Position numbers and translations under genes: made by a program
In this document: positions 45,991 through 57,229 of the stretch, piece by piece
Position numbering within the stretch: position 1 is the first letter of the stretch
Layout: each line of letters begins with the position of its first letter
Origin: Odobenus rosmarus divergens
Taxonomy: Eukaryota > Chordata > Mammalia > Carnivora > Odobenidae
NCBI RefSeq assembly: GCF_000321225.1
Contig: NW_004451410.1
Coordinates: 266,279-330,278, forward strand
Length of the DNA: 64,000 nucleotides
Reading direction: 5' to 3'
The notes under the pieces: model-generated
What the model saw: the letters and a program-made list of their open reading frames with translations, nothing else
What the model was told of the DNA's origin: nothing
Database searches by the model: none

Positions 45991-48049
45991 CTGTTGGGCT
46001 CTCTCTATTTACCAAAGTCCCCAGTCCCTGCTGTGAATCCTTAGGACGAGAGAAGCCAAGGTTCTTGGTCAGGTGAGTTCACCTGTTCTGAATCCTGGTT
46101 GCACGGTGCCGCCAGCTGGCACACACCTTAGACACCCCCCTGCCTGGGCACCATCAGCAGATGGGGGGCGCAAGGGGGCAGGACCCAACCCTGAGAGGGG
46201 CCTCCAGGGCAGGATACTGCGCAGCTCAAGCTGAGAGCGGGAGAAGCGGGGAAGTCACAGGCAGAGGAATTGGGAGAATGTGAGAGCGGGAAAGAAGCGG
46301 GAAGACACCCCCACGCTCCCACCCTCACACACTGGGCAGCAGGCTAGTTCAGTCCACGGGCTGGGCGGTGCTGCCAGGCAAGCTGGCTGGAGATCCTGCT
46401 ACGTGTCTGAGGGACTGGAAGCCGCCTAGATGTGCTCAAACCAGATGGAGAAACTGGAGGTAAAAGGACCCTACCTGGTGAGCAAGGACAGGAACGTGAG
46501 AGGTGACATTAATTCTCCTCCCACGTAACCCTCCTCCCAGGATCTACACGCAGGAAGGTGTCATGTGTGTTAAGCATGGTCCCCACCTAACGCACAAGAG
46601 GCAGTGTTTCCACTCTGAGTCCTCCAGGTGCTGGGAGGAAACTCGAAGTACTTCAGGCTAAGTCCACCACCAACAGAGCCAAGGAGGCACCAGCCAGGTC
46701 AGCTACTCACGTCAAGGGTCCCCGTTGAGCAGCAAAGCTGCTCACGGTGCCAGGTGACCTCACTTTGTCCTGGGGAACGCTTCCCAGTGATTCTCTCTGC
46801 CAAAGCAAACAGCTCCGTGTGTGGGTAAACACTGGTCTCTGCCTCCCTGTGGCGGCAACAGCCCGGCTCCAGCTCGGCATCCCCGTGGGGGACCGCCAGC
46901 CACGCCGTCCACAGAGAAACTAGCCCCGGAGACACTCGCCATCCTCACCCGTGGGACACGTGCGTGTGTGTGAGCAGAGGATGACATTTGGGAGAGAACA
47001 AAATAGCACAACATGTAGGAAGTTGCGAGAGAAGATTATTTAATCCTCTTCCGAAATGCTGGCTGGGCTCCAAGAGCAGTAGGCAGAAGACCAGTTTAGA
47101 AAAGTGAAAGCCAATCTGAATAATGATGAGAGAGCTTGTGTCAGGAACCGGCCCAGCAAACTCATTTATAGTCTCGAAAATGAGGGAATAATTGAATCTT
47201 CCTGTGGAAATGAACATGGTGCAGAAAAAGAGATCAAATTGGCTTTCTCTCCCCAAGTCCTAGAACTCCTGTTTCTGCCCGACGCAGTAGGTGAACAATT
47301 ACATAATCAAAGGAAAATCTCTTTACTTCCTGGCCTGACAAAACACGTTGGATTCCATTCTGCAGAGCACATTCCATTTAAACTAGTTCCAGGTTGTGCG
47401 GTCTGCACCCCATTTTTTTAAGTCCTAAAATAATGCTGCATCTGAAGTCACATTCCAGAGATCTATTCTTTCACCAAAAGCATAAAGAGTAAGTTGCCTG
47501 TCTTAAAATTGTCTCTCTGGTGGTGAGAAGGTGAAGGAAGAAGCCCGAACACCTGTGCCCAGGTGAGCTCGCCTCGCCCACGAGCACACCCCCGCCCTTC
47601 CTGCCTCGTCTGGAAATGGCACAACTGGGAGGAACATGGTGATGTGGGTCTGGCCATGAACCCCAATAATTTGGCTGGTTTCACTGTCAGAGTAGGTCTC
47701 TCCTCCCTTTCTCTACAGCTTTACCCCAAAATACTGTTTTACAACAAAAATAGCTCACTTGTCTCAACACCCCCATAATGAACTGACAGGCGCTATGTAA
47801 ATAAAATATACAGAAGTTATTTGTGACTAGAAAAAAAAACCCAAAACCTCAAAAATCATCTAACTGAAAATAAGAAAAGCACAGGATCAGGGTTTCTAGA
47901 TCTGGACACTGGTTGTCACATTGATTTTCTACGAAGCCGAACTTTGCTCCTGGGGTTAACATCATGGCGGTAAGAATCCTAGTGCTCACTCCACAGCAGG
48001 CAGTGCCAAGGACAGTTCCCTTACGGAGTAGGAACACTTACTAACTGCA
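45991..48049. other. Unique sequence, no gene seen
   Basis: GC-rich until about 46960, then AT-richer. Several overlapping 60-105 codon frames have no domain. Confidence 0.45.
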
Positions 48050-48190
48050 CTTTGTGGGGAGTAGCTGAGGCACAGAGAGGTTACTTGTTTTCGTCATGAT
48101 CACACAGCTTGTGAACGTGGGAACTGGGGTAGTTCAGAACTGGGATAGGAAGCTAGGCAGCCCAAGGCCACGGACCACGCACTTAGCTGC
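48050..48190 (-). mobile_element. MIR SINE, reverse strand
   Basis: GCTGAGGCACAGAGAGGTTA, GATCACACAGCTTGTGAACG and CCACGCACTTAGCTGCCACG are the complement of the MIR core. Confidence 0.85.
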
Positions 48191-48214
48191 CACGCTGTGT
48201 GGATATTCATTAGT

Positions 48215-48337
48215 ACTTCATGAGCCAGAAACTGCACTGGACATTTTAAAGACATACTCACCTATGGTGTGCACTCACTACAACCTCCTAAGGTGGATAC
48301 TTCAACCCCAATTTACAGATGGGGCAAATGAGGAATA
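48215..48337 (-). mobile_element. Second MIR-type fragment, reverse strand
   Basis: CACTACAACCTCCTAAGGTG, TTTACAGATGGGGCAAATGA is the complement of the MIR/MIR3 phrase 'ccattttacagatgaggaaactgagg'. Confidence 0.65.
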
Positions 48338-48389
48338 ATGGGATTTTGGGTGAGCACCAAGGAGAACCTGAGAGTATCTGGTCTTACGG

Positions 48390-48559
48390 GGCAGTTTAGC
48401 ACCATCATGAAAAACACAGGTTGTGAAAACTGACTGGGTTTAACTATTTTTCCACATTTACTACCTACTGATCTTTTCCAGGCTTCAACTTCCTCATCTG
48501 AACTATGTGGGTTATAATAGCACCTCTCTCCTAGGGATTAAATGAGGTAATGCATACTA
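48390..48559 (+). mobile_element. MIR SINE, 5' and central part
   Basis: TCTTTTCCAGGCTTCAACTT, CCTCATCTGAACTATGTGGG, TTATAATAGCACCTCTCTCC, GGGATTAAATGAGGTAATGC follow the MIR core. Where the MIR 3' end should follow, the 37-bp minisatellite begins. Confidence 0.75.
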
Positions 48560-48892
48560 GATGACGAGCACATATTCTAAAGCATACTGATTACAGGTGA
48601 TGAGCCCATGCTCTACAGCAGACCCCACACCAGGTGAAGGGCACATACTCTACAGCAGACCCCATACCAGGTGAAGGGCACATGCTCTACAGCAGACCCC
48701 ACACCAGGTGATGGGCACATGCTCTACAGCAGACCCCCACCAGGTGAGGAGCCCATGCTCTACAGCACACTCCACAACAGGTGATGGACACATACTCTTA
48801 CTATACTCTCTACCAGATCATGAGCACCTAACCTATACCATACTCACCACCTGGTAACAGGCACATACTCTACAGCATACACTGTACCAGGT
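48560..48892. repeat. 37-bp minisatellite, nine units, seeded in a MIR 3' end
   Basis: Nine consecutive units of about 37 bp (333 bp in total) share the frame ga.gg.cacatgctctaca, gcagaccccacaccaggt. Inner units 2-5 (48599-48745) are nearly identical and outer units are diverged, as usual in a minisatellite. The first unit still reads like MIR ('gagcacatattctaaagcatact'). Confidence 0.93.
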
Positions 48893-49110
48893 GATGTGAT
48901 AGGTTTGGAAATGTAAAAAAAGATGGTACCCTGCCCTTGCAGAGCATGGTCTAGTGAGGAAGAAAGATTTTGACATAAGTATATCATTGCATTGAATACC
49001 ATAAAGAAAGACTCAGAGCACTGTGAGGGTCTATGGCAGTGTAACCTATACTAGCCTGGAGGATCAGCAAAGGCTTTCCTGAGGAAGTGACACATGAGCA
49101 GAGACTAGAC
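48893..49110 (+). mobile_element. Ancient CR1/MIR-type relic
   Basis: TGCCCTTGCAGAGCATGGTC TAGTGAGGAAGA and AGGCTTTCCTGAGGAAGTGA, CACATGAGCAGAGACT match the same ancient phrase seen at 44190. Family name uncertain. Confidence 0.5.
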
Positions 49111-51154
49111 AGCTGGGCAGGAGTTAATGAGAATAAGAAGTGCAGGAGCTTTCCCTGCGGGGGTCAGAACCAGCACAGCTCCTTGCAGCCAGGGAGCTCT
49201 GCAGAGGACACTTTGGGACATCAGGGTAACCACTCCCCTGGGGGGTGGAGGCAAAGGGCACACAAGCTGTGTCGAGGATTTTTCTCCCCATCTACAAATG
49301 TGGGAAATGACTCATGTTTTAAGCAAGTTGTAATTGTTTCCCTGCACAGAATGGAAGGGATGAAAGAACAAAGGGCTTAGATAGCCCCGTGAAAAATGAG
49401 ACTAAATTGGAGAGACATTCTGGATAATTGTTGTTACCAAAACCCACAGAACTTTGGGTAGAGCTTATATTTAGCTGAAAACCACCTAATGACAAGAAAA
49501 ATATTAAGGGGGTTCCTGTCCCATTCATCCCTCTCTTTGGAGCTTCAAACATGGATTTCATGTCTATCTGAAGGTCAGTCTGTAATGTCTAAGCTCTACC
49601 AGTCATGGTAGCTCCACTTGCCACCTTAATGAGCTGCGTCGTGCCTGATTTAGTTTACAGCTATGAAGTGTTCATTTTTCCTCTTGGAGTTTCCCGTTTC
49701 GGCTGCCTTTAGTTGTTGCTTACAGGATATACATGCTCGCTATGCTTGCCATTTCTTTTCTCAAACACATGTTGTTAACAGCCCCGGGTATCACGGACGT
49801 CTTCACTTCCCACCACTGCCATTGGCCTGGGCACAGGCTGACAGACAGATGCCGGGGAGAAAAAAAACCTTCCACACCATAATGACTTCCATTTTCTGCT
49901 ATTTTCTCATCTTCCCTTCATTAATCACTTATTCTGCCTTTCAGAAAACACGTGTTTGTTGACCCCAACAGAGAAATAACTTCATAAACTTTAATATATA
50001 TATTCTAAAGGTTTTTCTCCACACACCTCCCCTGAAATCATTCTCCACACTGATTCCCCATCCAGCAACCTCCTCCACAGACATTTCCAGAACAAATGAA
50101 TACACATAGCCTTTTTTTCCTTTCCTTTTCTTTCTTTTTTTTTTTTTTTTGGCCTAGACAGAGCACAGAACCCTAAAATAGAAGAAAATATATTCAATAC
50201 AGAACGTCAAATCCAAGATATATAACTTATAATGTAAGGCTGGACACTAAATGGAGAAGTAATTTTGCCATAAGCAGAAATGATGAATATCTTTCCCAAA
50301 TGGAAAGGCCCCGACAGCGAGACTATAAAAATCACATTACTATTGTTACATATTCATGTGACTAGAAATGCATCAATAAATAGACATGCGAGAGGCCATA
50401 GATTCTGTACATATGGAAACCATATGCCTCAGGTTTTCTGGGAAAGAAATATTATGTCCTGTGTACCCATATGTACAGTCATCCTGGCTGGCCATGTGTC
50501 CCAAATTTTGGCTGAGAAAACATGGCCACCATGGCTTTCTTACACAGTTACTGCAAACCCCAAGCAATGGAAGGAGTGATGTGCGTAGCCACAGTTGCTC
50601 TGGCAGGGGGTTACTGACAGAAAGCGAGGCATCAGAAGCAACTCTAGGGTAGAAGGTGGAAAGATAGAGTCTCTCATAATTATTGCAGGATGCAGAAGAG
50701 CCAAGAGTATATTTTATAAACTCTTCAACTATAGCAGTACAGAAAAGAAACAATTAGAAGCAGTCATAGGCATTTTGCAGGAAAATGTTTAGTAACATGC
50801 ATTTTCAAATACATATGCACTGGAGGGAAGACTCACCCTGGCACTGTGGGATTAGCAGTTAAAGAAGAGAACTAGCTGGAGCATTAGAAGTGCATGAAGA
50901 TTTTCACGGCTGAACACAGAGCTGGGGGTGAGGGCGGTGGAGCATAGGCAGCATGAGGTCACAGACTGGCAATTCCAGCCAAGGGGGGCATTTCCCTGGT
51001 TACTCTGGAGATGGAAGATGGCTCGTGAAGGCCAGGATTATGCTGTTGGCTTATCTGAGTATGATTTGTTTGATACCATGTAGAGTTATGCTTAAATTAA
51101 CCATTTTGTAAAGTACAGATGATTCTTCCTGGATAATACCTTTGTAAGAAATTG
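49111..51154. other. Unique sequence, no gene seen
   Basis: Poly(T) at about 50138-50151. No domain or splice-flanked exon recognised. The 126-codon minus frame at 50373-50753 is motif-free. Confidence 0.45.
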
Positions 51155-51930
51155 TAGTTAAGATTTAGCATCTGGAGTTATATTCTGTGGCTTCGAGACC
51201 CAGTTTGCACGGTCACAGACTGTTACTTGAGTGCTTTAGGTTTTAGTTTTTTCATCCGTAAAATGAAACATAATTCTAGCAGCTGCCTGTGTCCGGACCC
51301 TGCCGCCAGCTCCTGGGGACAATCTCTCAGCCCCCCTGTGGATCTACTGCCTCATCAAAGTGTCTTTGTTTCCCTGGGAGGCAGGGGCAGTTTCTTGGGT
51401 CACACAAGGCAGTCTGACAGTGTGATTTAAGGAGAGGGCTTTGTCTCATTGATATTGGCTCAACCTTGAAGGGCTGGAGACTCAGAGCAGCAACATGGGC
51501 TGTTGGTCAGGCCTATGTGATCAAGCCCAGTAAAAACTCCATTGACACCCCAGCCGAGGGCGGCTTCCCTGGTTGGCAATATCCTGTGCACACTGTCGCC
51601 CTTCCTCGCTGGGAGAGGTTGGCGTGGTCTGTGAGAAGACCAGAAGCTCTGCATTTGGAACTTGCCTGGACTCGCCCATTAGGCCTCCTCCCTTTTTCTG
51701 GACTAAACCCGAACCATAAGTGTAACAGATTTCAGTGAGTCTGTGAACCTAGAGGACCCTCTTGACTATACCCAAAGCTGCAATCAGAATCAGAAGGGAC
51801 TGGTCCCCAACTTTACACCATCCCCTTCATTTGTTGTGAGGATTAAGTGAGACAATCCATACGAAGTGCTAAGGATGGTACCTGCCACCTAGTAGTGCTT
51901 AACCATTATTGGGTTCGTTTTGTTGTTATT
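51155..51930 (+). mobile_element. MIR SINE split by an LTR
   Basis: The MIR left part (51155-51287) ends in TTTTTTCATCCGTAAAATG, CATAATTCTAGCAGCTGCC, and the right part (about 51818-51930) resumes at GTTGTGAGGATTAAGTGAG, GGTACCTGCCACCTAGTAGT. In the MIR consensus these points are adjacent, so the two pieces were one copy before the inner block was inserted. Confidence 0.8.
51288..51817 (+). mobile_element. Solo LTR-like insert inside MIR
   Basis: About 530 bp beginning TGTGTCC and ending CTTTACA (TG...CA). Inner phrases GGCTCAACCTTGAAGGGC, GGCCTATGTGATCAAGCCCA, GTAAAAACTCC, TCCCTGGTTGGCAATATCCT and CATAAGTGTAACAGATTTC belong to a recurrent mammalian LTR that I recognise but cannot name safely. 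GCTGCC/CCATCC at the edges may be a decayed duplication. Confidence 0.6.
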
Positions 51931-53754
51931 CTCTAAATCCTGAACTGGGCAATGTGCGCGCATTATTCAAGAAAGCTGTCTTCTCGAGGTTAGACCTACG
52001 TAGCACATCTGATTCTGATCCCCATTCTCCCCAAACAGACCTATTCCAGGAGCCCCCCAACACCACAAAGAAGAGAGCCTTACCGTTCCCCTACACTTTC
52101 AACCATGACCCACTCGGATTTTTAGGTATTGGCATTCCTTATAAGATTTCTCTTGAAGCAAGCATTCCAGAGGTAAAAATTACTATAAGAACCATTCTTC
52201 TAAGTGACAGACTCCTGCCCAGAGTGGACCAACGTGATTTTGAACAACCAAATTCTGTAATCTAGTGCTGATGTGTATAGACAAAAAGACCTTTCAAGAA
52301 CGGAGACCTTTCATAAACAACCAGATAGGATTTTATCTCCCATAGCTTAAACTGCTTTTGAGGGAAATAAGCCAACGCCGGTACGTGAATCTGGCTCCGG
52401 ATCCAAAACACCTTGTTGCAATTGGATGATGCCCCAAGGACTGGAGGACAGCCTAAACTACCCTGATGGTCTGGACAGCCTGTCTCTCCTGCCAATTCCC
52501 TGTAGAGAGTACAAACGCATTTTAATGTGAAAGTAGTGAAATGAAATGTCGCCATGAAATCTGCTGAATCACCAAACCCAGGACATTACAGACCAAATAA
52601 AAAATTACTTTATTACCCTCCCTCCCAAGTCCTCGATGATCAAGAATCACACACACACATACACACACCACCCACCATGTCTGTGATAAAAAGCACAACG
52701 CGAGGTGCCATTTGGCACAGGTGCTTTAGCATCATCAGGAAACTTCAGGTGGGGGGTAATCCATGCATCACTCTAGGCAGAGACTGTCTTACCGCAAATT
52801 CAGGATGTCCTATAAAAACCCCTCTGACCGGAGCTGACCCAGCTGACCTGTAGACGGCTCCCACCAGATATAGCATTTTGCAGTTGTCTTCAGAAAAACA
52901 CGTAAGGGCTGCAGGAAGGGCACAGCTGTGTGAAGTTTTAGCTAGATCAAAAGAAATGCTAGTGGTGAAACCTCTGCAATGAGGGGGAAAAAATGTTCCA
53001 TAAAGACTAGGCTTTGAACAAGTTCAGGTAGAAAAAACTGCTACTTCTGTAATCAGAATACCAGCCACAAGCAAAAAACTCTGTAGTTAATTATTTTTGA
53101 GAAATGCCCCATTGTGCATCATCCTCTTGGAAGGCCATTATGCATGCAGAGTCCAAAATCCTATGTGTGAGTTTTTGGGTCCAACCATGGACAATTCCAA
53201 AGGTTTTACCTGGCAGACCTCACAGGGGAGGGGTGCCAATGCACTGGCAGGAGTCTCTGGCGGGAGTCACCTGTCAAGGATTCTGCCCCCAAGGCCGGCC
53301 AAGCTCATGGGTGCATCTGCATTCCTAACCCAGGTCCCTCCTTTCAGAGCCTCTTTATTGGGGCCTTTAACAGAAGCCGTCAACATCTGGGAGGCCTCCT
53401 GCTAGGGGGTCAGGAGAGGAAGACTCAAAGACACTTTGTCCGCCAGACTCAGCCACGAGGACCCTTCTACTCTCAGCGTTGCCCCCCCTCGCCCCAGCAG
53501 GTCCAAGTCCTCAAAACTGTCAAGGCCTTTGTTTGAGGGTTCCTTAGCAATGAGATCTGATGGATCTGAACCCCACATCTGTGCTGACCCACCTGACCCT
53601 TGGCCAGTGTGCTGTTCCATGGGGGAAAACGGAGCAGGGACAAGTCGCACCATCTCTGGTTTGGCGTCTTGCTTGGGCCATTGCAGTAAGTGAGTAGAGC
53701 CAGGACTGTTACTTTCATTTTGGCTTGTTGTCATAATTAGCTGGCAGCTCAGCT
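51931..53754. other. Unique sequence with an (AC)n patch
   Basis: (AC)n-like at 52649-52669. The 118-codon plus frame at 51909-52265 and the 110-codon minus frame at 53402-53734 have no recognisable domain. No gene called. Confidence 0.4.
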
Positions 53755-55977
53755 CTCTCCAATTCTGCTGAGCCCCTGGTACTGCATATTACAGTATTAG
53801 AGGCTCTAAGAAATCCCATAGTAAAGAAATATATCTAACTGGGCATTTTATGAGCCTATTTGTATGGAGAACTTTTGTTATATGGCACCTACCAATAACA
53901 TCCTTTGTGAAATGTGTAATTTTAATATATACTCAAAGATAAGTAAATGACTATCCCATGAATTGCTGCAGACCAGCATAGGCCACATAGAGACACTCAG
54001 AACAACGAACAAAAATACATATCAAAACGGTAACTGTCTAACACATCCCTGGCTATGTCGTTTATAAGTAATTCAATTGGAAAGGATGAGTTTCAACACC
54101 AGGACACATTAAAGTTAACTATCCTTGTATATTACTATAATCAGCTCTATCCTTGAGTATATCATTAAAAAACTATATAGTTAATTACAAAGTATGGATC
54201 AATGCTTGTTGACAAATACTTGAGTGGTTGGTCTAAAGTCCTGAATCAAAATATCCCTTCAGATTCTAGAGTAGATCTAAAAAGTTCTGGGGTAACTAGT
54301 AGTGTAGTTGGTGATCAGGTCAGATAACCAGGCCAGCTGCCCCTTACTGAATGCAGAGTCATCGGGAACTCTTTCCGGGGGATATGCTTCTCCTTTTAAT
54401 TATACATTGAAGCCCTAAGAGGAAACCGACAATAAGCAACAAGACGAGCCACCCTCTGACACTCAGGCCAGTGTCCACCGACTGACTCCTGAGTGCTCAC
54501 TGCGGCGAGAGGTGCGGGAAGTGTTTTAAGTGTAAGTGGCAGACCATCTCAGGACAGAATGTGAAGTCCTAGTGCATGCAGAGCATTCGTACATGGGATT
54601 CAAAACACATGAACAGGAAGAAGACCATAAAGTGCCTAGTGAATGGCCCAGACACGAGTTGGAGTTCAGGAAGACAGATGTCATCATGAACTGGAACATG
54701 TTTCAAAAACAGTTTTGTGCCTTCAAGTCTACGGAGAATGGGAACCCCAGGAGATCACAGCAGGAGGACATCTATGTATTTAGCCCTGAAACTCCTCAAA
54801 ATCAACATCCCAGCATGGCGCAACAGAAAGTGGCGCTGGGGAGAATCACCATCTTTCAGAAAACATCCAGATGCCAGGTCCCCACACCACAGAGCTGAGA
54901 GCAATCGGAATAGGTGTAAAGCGCATCATTAAAATGACAGCATAAGAGATTTAGTAGCAACCACATAAAATGCAAGATAAAAGTTTATTGAGACTATTAA
55001 ACTTCATGGTGAGAAGGGAAAAGGAGCTGGAAAGAGAGTTTATAAGAAGGGAAGTGAAGGAAGGCACAGGTGCTCACTAAGACTGGGATGAAGGAGGAAC
55101 GCTGACAGTCTCCCTCTTCCATGTTGGAATATGAAGTAACTGGCGATTTATTAAAGAATGATGTGGTGTAATGAGTAAGCGCGGTATTAGGGCTAGCTAC
55201 AATTTACAGTGGACAACCTGCTAACTTTGGTATCCAGTACCTGTGGAGGGTCCACTACAGACAAGGTGGGTGGTGGGTGTTGACACAGGAGAGAAGGTGT
55301 GTGCATAAAAATGTTTTTACGGAACACTCCTGCTATAATCTTTGCTGAATTGGTAATTCCTCTTGGTTTATGAAATTCCTCAGAACACAAGGTTCCCGTT
55401 GGTCACAGACATAAGCATGTTCTCCAAAGCATTCTCTACAATTAAGTTACAGTACAAATGCAAATACTCCTGGGAAGTCAGAGAATAAAATGTGCTCAGT
55501 CCACAAACTCGGTAATGTCAGCCCCAGCTTTAGTCCTCAAAATGCTGAGGACAGTTGGGACTTCTCTCCACCTGCTCCTTTCTAATACAAGTCAGTGCTC
55601 TCCCCCACCTCCTTCCCAGGAATTTGGGGGACAATGCTACAGCAGTAGCTATGAAGGGTTTGAGTTCCTCAGAGAAATTTTTTGCAGTCAAGGAAAAGAC
55701 AAAAACACTCCTCAATATCCTTTCAGTGTAATGAACACCCTGAGCAGCAGTGAATTGATTTGAGAGCGTGTTTGCACATTTGTGCACCCCAGCAAGGGCG
55801 TCTGGCCCTCAGCAGGCACTTCCGACAGCCTGAAATGGCAGGGTTACCCCCTATGGAAACCTGGCACTCACAGTTTCCCAGAAAGCTCAACTGTAGACTC
55901 CCGAGCAGATACTGGCTAACAAGACTTTGCCACACCTATCGGAGGGTTGCCTCTTTCGAACACAGGGCTGCGCTGGG
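53755..55977. other. Unique sequence, no gene seen
   Basis: AT-rich at first, then mixed. A plus frame near 54536-54898 has no start context or domain. The nearby cysteine-rich reading CGKCFKC at about 54503-54525 is an isolated chance resemblance. Confidence 0.4.
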
Positions 55978-56240
55978 AGGCAGCATAATGGGCTGCAGAG
56001 GAAGGCTGGATTGGATTTGAATCCCAGTGGTGACACTTAGTAATTATCCAAGCTTGGGAAATTTACCTCAAGCTCCCCAGTAGAGTAGACACAAAACATG
56101 TTTTTCAGAGTTGTTCTGAACACGAAATGAGATATTCATTTCATGAATGAGAACATTCATTCATATTCCTTGAACCCTGTTTATTGAGTACCTCCCACAT
56201 GACAGGAGTGATTTTAGACACTGGAGATGCACAGGGGTTC
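55978..56240 (+). mobile_element. MIR SINE followed by ancient CR1-type phrase
   Basis: GGAGGCAGCATAATGGGCTG, GGATTTGAATCCCAGTGGTG, CACTTAGTAATTATCC, TGGGAAATTTACCTCA follow MIR. Then TTTATTGAGTACCTCCCACA, TGACAGGAGTGATTTTAGAC fits the ancient 'ttattgagcacctactatgtgccagg' phrase. Confidence 0.75.
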
Positions 56241-56799
56241 AAGGTTGGAGTTAATCTGGAACCTCCGCTCCCCTGGACTTCTGTCTCTGTGTTGGGGGTC
56301 TTCTGCAGGAGGACACTCTGGGCCTGTCCCTGATCCCTCCCTCGTTTTCCTCCAACAGGGACCAGGCAGCTTACTTGGTGTGTGAGCTAGAAAGGAGAAG
56401 CTGCCCTGGGCTCAGGGTTTTGTCTCTGTGCTCCTGGGGAAAACTCAGTACCTATAGGGGAGCTACGGTGACAAGCCTACAGACGGGGAGCAAATGAATT
56501 GGGAGGGGTCCCACATTCTCCACTTGCACTGGATCTGTTAAATGCCGATATTTGATCCATCTGCTTGGGAAGAAGTATGATGGATTATCATGTTCAAAAC
56601 CCCAACCTGGGTTGGGTCTCCATACTCACGGAAAGCTGGCCTCAGCACGAGTAACAAATAGACCGAAATTTCAGAAAGTGAGGAAGAAAATAAGCAAGCA
56701 AGAGGTGAAATGAACATGAATGTTTCAGATGGTGAGAAGTCCCATGATGAAAATAAAACCAGGACAGAGAGTGATGGGGATAAGGGCTACCATTTTAGA
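56241..56799. other. Unique sequence
   Basis: Nothing recognised. Confidence 0.4.
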
Positions 56800-57229
56800 C
56801 AAGAACAAAGGACCTGCCCCACAGAGGCACTGGTCCAGTATAGGTCTCACTGGGTGAAATCCAAGTGTCCGCCTGTCCACATCCTTTCTGGATTCTCTTG
56901 GGGAGAACCCACATTCCTGTCGTCTCTAGCCTCCAGAGGCCACCCACATTCCTTGGCTCGTGGCCCCTTCTTCCATCCTCAAGAAGCCAGTAGCAGCAGA
57001 TTGAATCCTTCTCATGCTGCATCATCCTGACCTCTTCTGCCTCCCTTTCCCACTTTGAAGGACCCTCGTGATTATGCTGGTCTCACCCAGATAATCCAGG
57101 ATAATGTCATCTCAAAATCCTTACCCTAATCACATCAGCAAAATCCCTTTGGCCATGTAAAATAACATAGTCACAGGTCCCTGGAATTAGGACATGGACA
57201 TTTTGAGGGGACAATTCTGCCTATCACTC
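56800..57229 (-). mobile_element. MLT1-type LTR relic, reverse strand
   Basis: CACATTCCTTGGCTCGTGGC, CCCCTTCTTCCATCCTC, CATCCTGACCTCTTCTGCCT, GAAGGACCCTCGTGATTATG, CCCAGATAATCCAGGATAAT, CCTAATCACATCAGCAAAAT, AATTAGGACATGGACATTTT and ACAATTCTGCCTATCAC match a widespread ancient LTR in reverse orientation. I assign it to the MaLR group tentatively. Confidence 0.6.

Noticed and set aside
45489..46076. Longest open frame of the window (195 codons, plus strand)
   Set aside because: It lies mostly in an L2 LINE segment. The translation has no reverse-transcriptase or other domain, and a C-rich stop-poor strand explains its length.
48560..48892. Regular array that might suggest a CRISPR
   Set aside because: Units are contiguous with no unique spacers, units diverge towards the edges, and the host is a mammal. 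It is a minisatellite.
54490..54535. Cysteine-rich reading CGKCFKC resembling a zinc-finger or retroviral knuckle
   Set aside because: An isolated short match, soon followed by a stop, without the spaced histidines or repeated units needed.
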